A stretch of DNA of 64,000 nt from DATBSK01 sp964501785 (GTDB lineage Bacteria > Actinomycetota > Acidimicrobiia > IMCC26256 > PALSA-555), in NCBI GenBank assembly GCA_964501785.1, contig CAZCUD010000011.1, positions 71,735 to 135,734 on the forward strand, in the 5' to 3' direction. The translations under genes were made by a program, and so were the position numbers. Numbering within the stretch: position 1 is the first letter of the stretch; every line of letters begins with the position of its first letter. This document shows positions 1 through 7,526 of the stretch, piece by piece. Under the pieces are notes generated by a model, which worked only from the letters and a program-made list of their open reading frames with translations, made no database searches and was not told the origin of the DNA.

Positions 1-252
1 CGTCCGCTGCGCACGGAGCCCCGCCCGTTGTGGATGCACGTGATGGTCGACGCGCTGATCGGGTTCTGCGCGACCGCGCTCATCCTCGCGTTCTTCGGCA
101 TCCCGCTGTGGGTGATGATCGTCGTCGGCTGGGTCATCGGGCTCGCCCTCGGCCCGCTCACCCACCGGCTGGACGAGCGCCAGATCCGGGACCGGGCGGC
201 CGAGGGAGCCCACGCACCCCGTAGGCTCGGGGACGACGCGACGAAAGGTTGA
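1..252 (+). CDS. Small membrane protein, truncated at the window edge
   Basis: The frame is open from the first base, so the true start may lie upstream; a TTG at 28 and an ATG at 34 are internal candidates. The visible 83 residues hold one or two hydrophobic segments (about residues 15-50, rich in Leu, Ile, Val and Gly) followed by a charged tail with Arg, Asp and Glu. No family is recognised. It is followed after 5 bases by the coiled-coil gene at 258 and is probably the first visible member of a short plus-strand run. The function is unknown. Confidence 0.55.
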   Translation, partial: RPLRTEPRPLWMHVMVDALIGFCATALILAFFGIPLWVMIVVGWVIGLALGPLTHRLDERQIRDRAAEGAHAPRRLGDDATKG

Positions 253-257
253 CCCTC

Positions 258-659
258 ATGGCCGACGACACCGGCACCAGGGCGGAGTACCAGGACAAGG
301 CTCGGGTCGCCCTCGACAAGCTCAAGACCCAGATCGACGAGCTGCGGGTGCAGGCCGACCTCGCGCAGGCCGAGGCCCGCGACAAGCTCGAGCAGGCGAT
401 CGACACGCTGCGTGCGAAGCAGGTCGAGGCCAAGGCCAAGCTCGACGACGCGCAGTCGTCCGGCGCCGAGACGTGGAAGTCCGTCGCGAAGCAGGTCGAG
501 CAGGTCGTCGACGACCTCGGTGACACGTTCGCGAAGCTCGCCGGCGAGGTGCAGGCGGCGGTCGGCGCGGCCGGCTCCGCCGCGACGAAGGGACGCGACG
601 CGTTCCTCGACGAGTGGAAGAAGGCGCGCACCGAGCGCGAGAAGCTGCTCGAGGACTGA
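258..659 (+). CDS. Coiled-coil, alanine/lysine/glutamate-rich small protein
   Basis: This 133-residue protein consists almost entirely of charged heptad-like helices. Residues about 10-70 alternate Lys, Glu, Asp, Ala and Leu, and a second amphipathic stretch covers about 75-130. There is no signal peptide or membrane segment. I chose the ATG at 258 because GAAAGG lies 11-16 bases upstream; a TTG at 249 would add only three residues. Its 3' end overlaps the methyltransferase frame. It resembles the small helical proteins often found beside membrane proteins in actinobacteria, but no defined family is assigned and no reaction is implied. Confidence 0.7.
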   Translation: MADDTGTRAEYQDKARVALDKLKTQIDELRVQADLAQAEARDKLEQAIDTLRAKQVEAKAKLDDAQSSGAETWKSVAKQVEQVVDDLGDTFAKLAGEVQAAVGAAGSAATKGRDAFLDEWKKARTEREKLLED

Positions 660-1459
660 CCGTCATCAGCTCGTCCGATCCGGCGGAGCTCGGGGCGAGA
701 GCCGACCACGAGCGCACCAACCGCGCGTTCTGGGACGACGACGCCGACGCGTACCAGGCCGAGCACGGCGCGCAGCTCGCACCGGGCAAGGTCTGGGGCG
801 TCTGGGCGATCCCCGAGGCGAGCCTCGGCGTGATCGGGGACACGCGCGGGTGCAGCGTGCTCGAGCTCGGCTGCGGCGCGGCACAGTGGAGCGTCGCGCT
901 CGCCGCGGACGGCGCCCGAGTGGTCGCGCTCGACCAGTCGCGGGGCCAGCTCCGCTACGCAGTGGCGAACCGTGATGCCGCGGGTGTCGCGCTCTCGCTG
1001 CTCTGCGCCGCCGGCGAGGCGCTCCCGCTCGCGGACGAGGCCTTCGACCTGGTGTTCTGCGACCACGGCGCGCTGTCGTTCTGCGATCCGGCGGTGATCG
1101 TCCCCGAGGCGGCGCGGGTCCTCCGGCCCGGCGGTCGGCTCGTGTTCAACCACGGCACGTTGTGGCACTCGCTCTGCTACGACGCCGAGCACGACCGCCA
1201 CGACGACCGCCTGCGCGGCGCGTACCACCAGCCAGGAGGGGGCGCGCGACGCTTCGACTGGGGCGAGGGGACGATCGACTTCCACCTGCCGTACGGCGAG
1301 TGGATCCGCGGCTTCCGGGCATCCGGCCTCGTGGTGGAAGACCTCGTCGAGCTGGTGCCACCCCCCGGCGCCTCCACCTCGTTCGACGAGTACGTGTCGC
1401 TCGAGTGGGCGAGACGCTGGCCCGCCGAGGAGATCTGGGTGCTACGCAAGGAGGCATGA
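614..1459 (+). CDS. SAM-dependent methyltransferase, class I
   Basis: This is a Rossmann-fold methyltransferase. Motif I is LELGCGAAQWS (residues about 78-88), followed by an acidic residue in ALDQS (motif II) and a DLVFCDHGAL motif, so SAM binding is well supported. The conserved N-terminal NRAFWDDDADAYQ stretch is typical of a large actinobacterial family of unknown acceptor. The start is uncertain. The only standard upstream start in frame is GTG 614, which overlaps the previous gene by 46 bases; family similarity begins near residue 30, so a non-canonical start around 656-662 is possible. It ends in an ATGA overlap with the OsmC gene, suggesting translational coupling. The substrate is unknown. 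Confidence 0.85.
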   Translation: MEEGAHRAREAARGLTVISSSDPAELGARADHERTNRAFWDDDADAYQAEHGAQLAPGKVWGVWAIPEASLGVIGDTRGCSVLELGCGAAQWSVALAADGARVVALDQSRGQLRYAVANRDAAGVALSLLCAAGEALPLADEAFDLVFCDHGALSFCDPAVIVPEAARVLRPGGRLVFNHGTLWHSLCYDAEHDRHDDRLRGAYHQPGGGARRFDWGEGTIDFHLPYGEWIRGFRASGLVVEDLVELVPPPGASTSFDEYVSLEWARRWPAEEIWVLRKEA

Positions 1460-1926
1460 CCCACGACGCCCACCGGTACGCGACGTCGCTGGAGTGGGAG
1501 GGATCCACCGGCGCCGGCTACGAGGCCTACGACCGCACGCACCGCGCGAGCGCACCCCCGGGGCGACCCGAGCTGACGCTCACCGCCGACCCCGCCTTCC
1601 GCGGCGATCCCACCCGGCTCGACCCGGAGCGGCTCCTGGTGCTCGCGGCCTCGTCGTGCCAGCTGCTCTCGTTCCTCGCGGTCGCCGCCCGCGCCCGGAT
1701 CGACGTCGTCGCCTACCGCGACGACGCGGAAGGCATCATGCCGATGGACGATCGCCCGTTCCGCATCACCGCCATCACCTTGCGCCCCGAGATCACCCTG
1801 CGTGGTGACGTCGACGACGACCGGCTCCGGCACCTCGTCGACGTCGCCCACGGCGAGTGCTTCATCGCGAACAGCCTCACGACCGAGATCACCGTCGAGC
1901 CCACGTTCGTGCGCGCCGCGACGTAG
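1456..1926 (+). CDS. OsmC/Ohr family protein
   Basis: This 156-residue protein is the right size for OsmC, which reduces organic hydroperoxides with a pair of cysteines. Both expected cysteines are visible: one in the SSCQLLSF segment at the start of the long central helix, and one in the GECFIANSL segment near the C-terminus. The ATG start overlaps the methyltransferase stop (ATGA). It closes the first plus-strand run and converges on the carboxyltransferase gene 22 bases away. Peroxide detoxification is inferred from the family. Confidence 0.88.
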   Translation: MTHDAHRYATSLEWEGSTGAGYEAYDRTHRASAPPGRPELTLTADPAFRGDPTRLDPERLLVLAASSCQLLSFLAVAARARIDVVAYRDDAEGIMPMDDRPFRITAITLRPEITLRGDVDDDRLRHLVDVAHGECFIANSLTTEITVEPTFVRAAT

Positions 1927-1948
1927 CCCGCAGCCGGGTGCCGCCAGG

Positions 1949-3466
1949 TCAGGGCGCGATGCCGTGGTGCTCGGCCGGCCCGACGGGCGCGCGTCGGCGC
2001 GCCGCCGTGAGGCGGAGGGCGTCGAGCAGCGCATCCCGCAGCTCCGCGGGCTGCACCACCTCGTCGTAGCCCAACGTGTCGGCCGAGGAGTACGCGCCGC
2101 CGAGCTCGGCGTGCTCCAGCAGCGCCTGGGCATCGGCCTCGAGGCCGGCCGCCTCCGCGCCGCTCGTCGCGGGCATCGCACCGAGGCGCGCGCCGGGCAG
2201 GGCGAGCGTCACCGTCTGGGCATCGAACGGGTTCATCGCCATCAACGAGGAACCGAACCCGTACGCCTTGCGCAGCGTCACGTGCAGCTTCGGTGACCGC
2301 AGCCGGTGCTGCGCCGCGAACATGCGCGCCGCGTGACGCAGGATGCCGCTGCGCTCCGCAGCCGTCCCGGCGAGCACCCCGGGGTTGTCGGCCAAGAAGA
2401 CCACCGGCAGGTGGAACGCGTCGGCCACCGACAGGAAGTGGGCGGCCTTGTCCGCGGCCGCAGCGTCGATAGACCCCGCCTTGGAGGCCGGCTGGTTCGC
2501 GACCACACCGACCGACTCGCCACCGAGGCGGGCCAGCGCGGTCACCACCGACCGCGCGTGCGCGGGCTCGATCTCGAGCACAGAGCCCGCGTCGAGCACA
2601 GCGTCCAGCACGTCGTGCACGTCGTAGCCCCGCCGCGGGTCGGCCGGGACCAGGTCGACGAGCTCGGGGACCGCGCGCCGAGCCGTCGCGTCGGACGCCG
2701 GCGAGCTCGGAGGGTGCTCCCACGCGTTCGACGGCAGGTAGCCGAGGTAGCGGCGAACGAGCTCGAGCGCGGCCGCATCGTCGGGTGCGGCGTTGTGCGC
2801 GACCCCGCTCGCGACCGTGTGCACCGCGGTGCCGCCGAGCTCCTCCTTGTCGACGTCCTCCCCCATCGACGCCTTCACCAACGGCGGACCGGCCGAGAAC
2901 AGCGCCGCGCCTTCGACCATCACGACGAAGTCCATGAGCGGGGCGGTGAGCGCGCCGTGGCCGGCGGACGAGCCCATGACGACGCACACCGTCGGCACCA
3001 GGCCCGACAACCCGGCGAGCGTCTGGAGGTCGTTGGGCGAGCGGCCCCGCCGCTCGAACGCGTTCTGCGTGCGCTCACCTGCGCCCTCGAGGAGCATGAC
3101 GAGCGGGACGCGCTCCTGGCGGGCGAGGTCGGCGAGACGCTGACGCTTGGCGGTGGTGCCGTGACCGATGGACCCGCCCATGACGGTGAAGTCCTCGGCA
3201 CCGACCAGCACCGGTCGCCCGTCGATCAGGCCGTGGCCCGCGACCAGGCCGTCGGCGGGCACCGGCGGGATGACCCCTCGGTGCACCGAGCCGACGAGCG
3301 TCCCGAGCTCGACGAACGAGCCGGGGTCGAGCAGACGGGCGACGCGCGCCCGAGCGTCGAAGCGACCCCCCGCGTGCTGGCGCGCCAGCCGCTCCTCGCC
3401 GCCCATCGCGCGCGCCTCGGTGCGGCGCCGCTCCAGGTCGTCGAGGAGCGGGTCCCAGTCGCTCAT
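1949..3466 (-). CDS. Acyl-CoA carboxylase, carboxyltransferase (beta) subunit
   Basis: This 505-residue protein has the two crotonase-like halves of biotin-dependent carboxyltransferases such as propionyl- or methylcrotonyl-CoA carboxylase beta. The N half carries the GGSIGHGTTAKRQR region and the GSSAGHGALTAP oxyanion segment. The C half carries the ADNPGVLAG and KAYGFGSSLMAMNP motifs. It would transfer carboxyl from carboxybiotin to an acyl-CoA. No biotin carboxylase or biotin carrier gene lies nearby, so the alpha subunit must be encoded elsewhere. It is the last gene of the minus-strand operon behind two acyl-CoA dehydrogenases, which fits a branched-chain acyl-CoA degradation step. The ATG at 3466 is chosen because family homology begins there. 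The exact acyl substrate is not determined. Confidence 0.9.
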   Translation of the reverse strand: MSDWDPLLDDLERRRTEARAMGGEERLARQHAGGRFDARARVARLLDPGSFVELGTLVGSVHRGVIPPVPADGLVAGHGLIDGRPVLVGAEDFTVMGGSIGHGTTAKRQRLADLARQERVPLVMLLEGAGERTQNAFERRGRSPNDLQTLAGLSGLVPTVCVVMGSSAGHGALTAPLMDFVVMVEGAALFSAGPPLVKASMGEDVDKEELGGTAVHTVASGVAHNAAPDDAAALELVRRYLGYLPSNAWEHPPSSPASDATARRAVPELVDLVPADPRRGYDVHDVLDAVLDAGSVLEIEPAHARSVVTALARLGGESVGVVANQPASKAGSIDAAAADKAAHFLSVADAFHLPVVFLADNPGVLAGTAAERSGILRHAARMFAAQHRLRSPKLHVTLRKAYGFGSSLMAMNPFDAQTVTLALPGARLGAMPATSGAEAAGLEADAQALLEHAELGGAYSSADTLGYDEVVQPAELRDALLDALRLTAARRRAPVGPAEHHGIAP

Positions 3467-3512
3467 CGCACGCCGAGGGCGGCGTCGCCGCCGCGGCGGG
3501 CGCACACCGACA

Positions 3513-4430
3513 TCACGAGAGCGTCGCCGCCAGCGCGTCGGCCTGCGCGTCGGGCGACCCGAACACCGTGTCGAGCACCCACGCGCGCTTGAGGAACAGG
3601 TGGACGTCGACCTCCCACGTGAAGCCCATCCCGCCGTGCACCTGGAGCGAGCTCTTCGCGTTCTTGCGTGCGGCCTCACCGGCGAGCAGGCGAGCACCGG
3701 CCACCGCCCTCCGAGAGGACTCGTCGACGTCGTCGACCGCCACCGCCGCGGCATCGACCGCCGCCCGCGCGACCTCGGCCCGAACCGCCATGTCGGCCAG
3801 GATGTGCTTGACGGCCTGGAACGACCCGATCGGGCGGTCGAACTGCTCCCGCTCGAGCGCGTAGGCCGTCGCGGCCTCGACGCAGGCCTGCGCCATGCCG
3901 ACCTGGTAGGCCGCGGTCAGCACCGAGCCGCCGACGCGCCACGCGCCGGCCTCCTCGGCGCCACCGACGACCTCTCCGTCGGGCAGCACGTCGACCCGAT
4001 GCACCGGGGTCAGCGGATCGAGCGGCCACGTCACCTCGGTCGCGTCGGCGAGGTCGTCGGGCGCGATCCGCTCGATCGCGTCGTCGCGCAGCACCACGAC
4101 CGCGTCGGACGCCGCGAGGTGCTCGACCATGACCGAGCCGCCGGGCCCTGGCTCGACGCCGGTGACCACGCCCTCGACAAGTCCGTGCGCGAGGTGCGTC
4201 CACACGAGCGGCCCGGGCAGGAGCGCGCGCCCCAGCTCCTGGAACGCGATGGACGTGTCCGCCCAGGAGAACCCGTCGTCGCGCAAGGAGAAGACGCCGG
4301 TCTCGGCGAGCTCGTCGTGGATCGAGCGGTCGAACCCGACGCGCACGCGCTCCATCGTGAACCGGCCCGTGCACAGCGCCCGGATGCCGTCGCGCAGCGC
4401 GACCTGGTCGTCGGTGAGGTCGAAGTCCAC
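3513..4430 (-). CDS. Acyl-CoA dehydrogenase, short subunit of a probable heteromeric pair
   Basis: At 305 residues this is shorter than the usual 380-400. The middle beta domain is degenerate and lacks a clear FAD/substrate loop, but the C-terminal helical domain is intact, with the REQFDRPIGSFQAVKH motif (about 203-218) and HGGMGFTWEVDVHLF (about 265-279). Glu273 in TWE sits where the catalytic base is expected in the paired actinobacterial FadE enzymes. The GTG start is placed at 4430, 7 bases after the stop of the partner gene, and homology begins exactly there. With the 383-residue neighbour it probably forms an alpha2beta2 enzyme that oxidises a bulky acyl-CoA, as known for steroid side-chain and ring degradation. 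Confidence 0.85.
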   Translation of the reverse strand: MDFDLTDDQVALRDGIRALCTGRFTMERVRVGFDRSIHDELAETGVFSLRDDGFSWADTSIAFQELGRALLPGPLVWTHLAHGLVEGVVTGVEPGPGGSVMVEHLAASDAVVVLRDDAIERIAPDDLADATEVTWPLDPLTPVHRVDVLPDGEVVGGAEEAGAWRVGGSVLTAAYQVGMAQACVEAATAYALEREQFDRPIGSFQAVKHILADMAVRAEVARAAVDAAAVAVDDVDESSRRAVAGARLLAGEAARKNAKSSLQVHGGMGFTWEVDVHLFLKRAWVLDTVFGSPDAQADALAATLS

Positions 4431-4437
4431 GGCTCGC

Positions 4438-5589
4438 TCAGGCCTCCCGCGGCCACGGCCGCTCCTTGGGCATGCCGAGGAGCCGCTCGCCGATGATGTT
4501 CCGCTGGATCTGGGAGGTCCCGGCGGCGATCGGGATCGACAGGGTGCGCAGGCGCTCCTCGACCATGAAGTCGTCGACGTCGAGCCCCTCGCGACCGAGC
4601 ACCCGCAACGAGAGCTCACCGAGACGATCGCGGGCCTCCGAGTACGCGAGCTTCAGCATCATCGCCCCCGGCCCGGGCGCGCCCTGCGCGTCGGCCTGCG
4701 ACACGTTTCGCTTCGTGAGCGCCCAAAGCGCGTCGAGCTCCGCGACGACGTGCGCGAGCTCGCGTCGTTCCGCCGGGTCGTGCACCGACGGAGCGAGCTC
4801 CTCGGCCATCCGCAGCGCGTCGACCATCTCGCTCACGAACGCGGTCCCCCGTTCGAACGACAGGGTGACGTTGGTGACGCGCCAGCCGTCGTTCTCCGCG
4901 CCGACGCGCTGCTCGACCGGCACCCGCACGTCGTCGAGGAACACCTCGCAGAACTCCGAAGATCCGAGGAGCGTCTCGATGGGCCGTACCTCGATGCCCG
5001 GCAGGTCCATCGGGAGGATCAGCCAGGTGATGCCCTTGTGCTTCGGCGCGTCGGGGTCGGTGCGCACCAGCAGCTCGCCGAACTCCCCGACGTGGCCGAA
5101 CGAGCACCACGTCTTGCGCCCGTTGACGACGTAGTGGTCTCCGTCGAGCACGGCGCGGGTCTGGAGCCCGGCGAGGTCGGATCCGGCCCCCGGCTCCGAG
5201 AAGCACTGGCACCAGACCTGCTCGCCGCGCAGGATCTTCGGGATGTGCTTCGCCTTCTGCTCGTCGGTGCCCTCGGCGATCAGGGTCGGCCCCGCGTGCA
5301 GCGTGCCGACGAAGTTGACGCCCACGTAGGGCGCGCGGGCGCGGGTCGTCTCCTCCAGGAAGATCAGCTGCTCGCCCGGCGGCGCGCCCCGACCGCCGTA
5401 CTCCTCGGGCCAGCTCATCCCCGCGTAGCCGCCGTCGAAGAGACGCCGCTGCCAGTCGGTGTCCCAGCGCACCCGGGCGGGCCAGTCGTCACGACCGGGC
5501 TGGGGCGCGAGCTTCGGGAGCTCCTGGTCGAGCCACTCCCGCAAGCGTGCGCGGAACTCGGCCTCGGTCTCCGAATCACGCAGCTGCAT
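4438..5589 (-). CDS. Acyl-CoA dehydrogenase, long subunit
   Basis: This full-length acyl-CoA dehydrogenase (383 residues) has N-terminal helices, the flavin/substrate loop CFSEPGAGSDLA (about 129-140), and the C-terminal GTSQIQRNII segment (about 357-366). The residue before GTSQ, Glu in MCAD-type enzymes (YEGT), is Ala356 here, so this subunit appears to lack that catalytic base. This supports pairing with the short subunit encoded next. It is the first gene of the minus-strand operon. A -10-like TAGGCT ends at 5599, placing transcription start within about 3 bases of the ATG, and a 7-bp inverted repeat covers the -35 region. FAD-dependent acyl-CoA alpha,beta-desaturation is well supported; the substrate is inferred only. 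Confidence 0.9.
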   Translation of the reverse strand: MQLRDSETEAEFRARLREWLDQELPKLAPQPGRDDWPARVRWDTDWQRRLFDGGYAGMSWPEEYGGRGAPPGEQLIFLEETTRARAPYVGVNFVGTLHAGPTLIAEGTDEQKAKHIPKILRGEQVWCQCFSEPGAGSDLAGLQTRAVLDGDHYVVNGRKTWCSFGHVGEFGELLVRTDPDAPKHKGITWLILPMDLPGIEVRPIETLLGSSEFCEVFLDDVRVPVEQRVGAENDGWRVTNVTLSFERGTAFVSEMVDALRMAEELAPSVHDPAERRELAHVVAELDALWALTKRNVSQADAQGAPGPGAMMLKLAYSEARDRLGELSLRVLGREGLDVDDFMVEERLRTLSIPIAAGTSQIQRNIIGERLLGMPKERPWPREA

Positions 5590-5598
5590 GGCGAGGGG

Positions 5599-5632
5599 AG
5601 CCTACTTGCGGGACCTGACGCCCCATCAGGTC
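5599..5632 (-). promoter_or_regulatory. Promoter with candidate operator for the acyl-CoA dehydrogenase operon
   Basis: On the minus strand a -10-like TAGGCT (5604 to 5599) lies 10 bases before the ATG at 5589. Just upstream is the perfect inverted repeat GACCTGA (5612-5618), 7-base spacer, TCAGGTC (5626-5632). It would cover about -20 to -40 of the promoter, a position typical of a TetR- or GntR-type repressor site. It could alternatively act as a short terminator hairpin for the upstream hydrolase gene. Confidence 0.45.
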
Positions 5633-5639
5633 GGGGCGT

Positions 5640-7151
5640 TCAGCACCGCTTGGTCCGTCGCGGGGTCTGCTCGTCGATCAGGTAGCGCACGACGATCCGG
5701 TCGACGCACTCGTTCCCGACCGCGAACGACGTGTGACGGCTGCCGCCGACCGTGACCAGCGCGGACGACTCGAGCTGCTCGGCGAGGTTGCGGGCCCAGG
5801 CCACCGGCGTGGCCGGGTCGTCGCGGGTGCCGAGCACGAGGATCGGCGGCGCGTCCGGCGCCGACACGGGAGCCGGCGGCGCGGCCGCGATCGGCCAGAA
5901 CGCGCACGCCATCGAGTTGTTGACGATCGACGCGCCCACCCGCGGCGCGACCTCCTCGGCCGCCGCCTCGATCTCGCGCAGCGTCGCGGCATCGCCGACC
6001 GACGGCCCGTCGACGCAACCGATCGCGCTGAACGCCGCCTGCAAGGTGTCGTACGTGCCGTCGCCCTGGCGCCCCGTGTAGTCGTCGGCCCACTGCACCA
6101 GCTCCGCACCGTCACCGTCCGCCGCCGCGGCGAGCGCGGCGTCGAGCGTGCTCCACCCCTCCTCGCCGGAGTACAGCAAGTTGGACACGCCGATGTCGAA
6201 GAGGGTCTGGTTCAGGACGCGCCCGTCGGCCGCGTCCACCGGCGCCTCGTCGATCGCGGCCCGGAGCCGGTCATAGGCCTTCGCCGGCTCCCGGCCGTCG
6301 GCGAACGCGCAGTCGCCGGTCTCGGCGCAGTCGGCGAGGAACAGCTCGAGCGAGCGCTCGAAGCCGCGCGACTGCTGGACCTGGAGGGCGGTCGCGTCGA
6401 GCGCGGGATCGACGGCGCCGTCGAGGACGAGCGCCCGGACCCGGTCGGGGAACGCCTCGGCGTACCGGGCGCCCAGGTAGGAGCCGTACGAGAACCCGAG
6501 GTAGGTCAGACGCTCGTCGCCGAGCGCGGCCCGGATCCGATCCATGTCGCGCACGGTCCGCTCGCTCGACACGTACGGGAGGACGTCGCCCGACTCGCGG
6601 ACGCACGACGCGACGAAGTCGCGGTTGGCCGCCTCGAGCGCGGCCCGCTCCTCGTCGGTGTCGGGATCCCAATCGGTCGCGTAGAGCGGGTCGAGCTCGT
6701 CCGAGCACGCCACCGGGATGGTGTCGCCCGTGCCCCGGGGATCGAAGCCGACGATGTCGAAGCGGTCCTGGAGCTCTTCGGGCAGGACGCCGGCGATCGA
6801 AGCGGCGAAGTCGGCGCCGGGCGCACCCGGACCACCCGGGTTGACCAGGAGCGACCCGATGCGCCGCTCGGGGTCGCGCGCGGGCACGCGCGACAGCGCG
6901 ACGTCGATCGTCGGACCGTCGGGCACGGTGTCGTCGAGCGGCACCTCGAGCGCCGCGCACTCGGCGCTCCCACCGAAGCACGGCTCCCACTCGAGGGCAG
7001 TGGCGCCCGATCCGGCCTGCCCCGATCCGGCCCGCCCCGATTCGGCCCGTGTGGTCGCCGCGGTCGCGGTCGTGCTCGTCGCGAGCCCGAGCAGGGCCGA
7101 CGTGGCGAGCATGCCGAGCGCGACGGACCTCCGCACCCGTCGTCGCCGCAT
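5640..7151 (-). CDS. Secreted alpha/beta hydrolase, TAP-like peptidase/esterase family
   Basis: This 503-residue protein starts with a signal peptide (MRRRR, then hydrophobic residues about 9-32). Oxyanion segment NPGGPG (about 104-109), nucleophile elbow GFSYGSY with Ser221, and a C-terminal TAP-like domain with VLGTRDDPATP and GSRHTSF (candidate catalytic Asp and His) define the Streptomyces tripeptidyl-aminopeptidase/SlpD-like family. It would hydrolyse peptides or esters outside the membrane. The ATG at 7151 is preferred over the in-frame ATG at 7181 because it places the basic residues directly before the hydrophobic core. A Gly/Ser/Ala-rich linker after the signal peptide comes from a 15-base tandem repeat. 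It is transcribed alone. Confidence 0.88.
   Translation of the reverse strand: MRRRRVRRSVALGMLATSALLGLATSTTATAATTRAESGRAGSGQAGSGATALEWEPCFGGSAECAALEVPLDDTVPDGPTIDVALSRVPARDPERRIGSLLVNPGGPGAPGADFAASIAGVLPEELQDRFDIVGFDPRGTGDTIPVACSDELDPLYATDWDPDTDEERAALEAANRDFVASCVRESGDVLPYVSSERTVRDMDRIRAALGDERLTYLGFSYGSYLGARYAEAFPDRVRALVLDGAVDPALDATALQVQQSRGFERSLELFLADCAETGDCAFADGREPAKAYDRLRAAIDEAPVDAADGRVLNQTLFDIGVSNLLYSGEEGWSTLDAALAAAADGDGAELVQWADDYTGRQGDGTYDTLQAAFSAIGCVDGPSVGDAATLREIEAAAEEVAPRVGASIVNNSMACAFWPIAAAPPAPVSAPDAPPILVLGTRDDPATPVAWARNLAEQLESSALVTVGGSRHTSFAVGNECVDRIVVRYLIDEQTPRRTKRC
7009..7053. repeat. 15-base tandem repeat, three copies, inside the TAP-like hydrolase gene
   Basis: Three consecutive 15-base units (7009-7023, 7024-7038, 7039-7053) begin GATCCGGCC or GATTCGGCC. 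On the minus strand they encode a Ser-Gly-Ala/Gln linker just after the signal peptide. The frame is preserved because the unit is a multiple of three. Copy number could vary between strains without disrupting the enzyme. Confidence 0.6.
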
Positions 7152-7266
7152 CGTCCGAGCGTAGGTGGGCGCGGACGTCACTTCGGGGTCAGGTTCCTTG
7201 CGCGCGTCCGAAGCCCTCGGTTCACGTCCGCGAAACGGCGCGGAGACGTCGCGTCCTTACGTTGCC

Positions 7267-7381
7267 CGCCAGGTGAGCCGGGAAGTCTGGTCGGCCCGTC
7301 GCCCCCGGCGGCGGAAGTGTCCTCGACGCGGGAGATGCCGACCAGTGGCGATGCCGGAGAAGGCAGCAGCTCGGACCGAGC
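7267..7381 (+). ncRNA. Structured RNA leader upstream of amt, class unassigned
   Basis: The 375 bases between the hydrolase start (7151) and amt (7527) contain no gene but hold nested pairings. P1 pairs CGCCA (7267-7271) with TGGCG (7346-7350). P2 pairs CTGGTCGGC (7287-7295) with GCCGACCAG (7337-7345), a perfect 9 bp. P3 pairs 7296-7303 with 7307-7314 (8 pairs, one G-U). P1 and P2 are contiguous on the 3' side and enclose a 15-base 5' bulge, 7272-7286 (GGTGAGCCGGGAAGT). Small hairpins follow at 7352-7365 and 7369-7381. The element ends about 145 bases before the start codon, where a cis-regulatory RNA would sit. I cannot match it to a named class: it lacks the B12 box and the TPP, FMN and SAM cores. 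Confidence 0.55.
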
Positions 7382-7526
7382 CCACGCCTGGACTCCCTGA
7401 GCCGCCCGGCCACCACAGCGCCCGCACCCGCGCGGCGTTCCCTCGCGTGCCGAAGCCCGAACCGTGGTCGCTCGGACGCGCCTGTGAGCCGGCAAGCAGT
7501 CGGCCGCACCGAAAGGAGCACATCTC

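Noticed and set aside
3054..3067. KstR-like match TCGAACGCGTTCTG
   Set aside because: It lies inside the carboxyltransferase coding sequence, the last position is G instead of A, and no promoter is nearby.
7255..7350. Cobalamin riboswitch before amt
   Set aside because: The GGGAAG-like bulge is suggestive, but no B12-box or GCCACTG sequence is present and the stem order differs. It is kept as an unassigned structured RNA.
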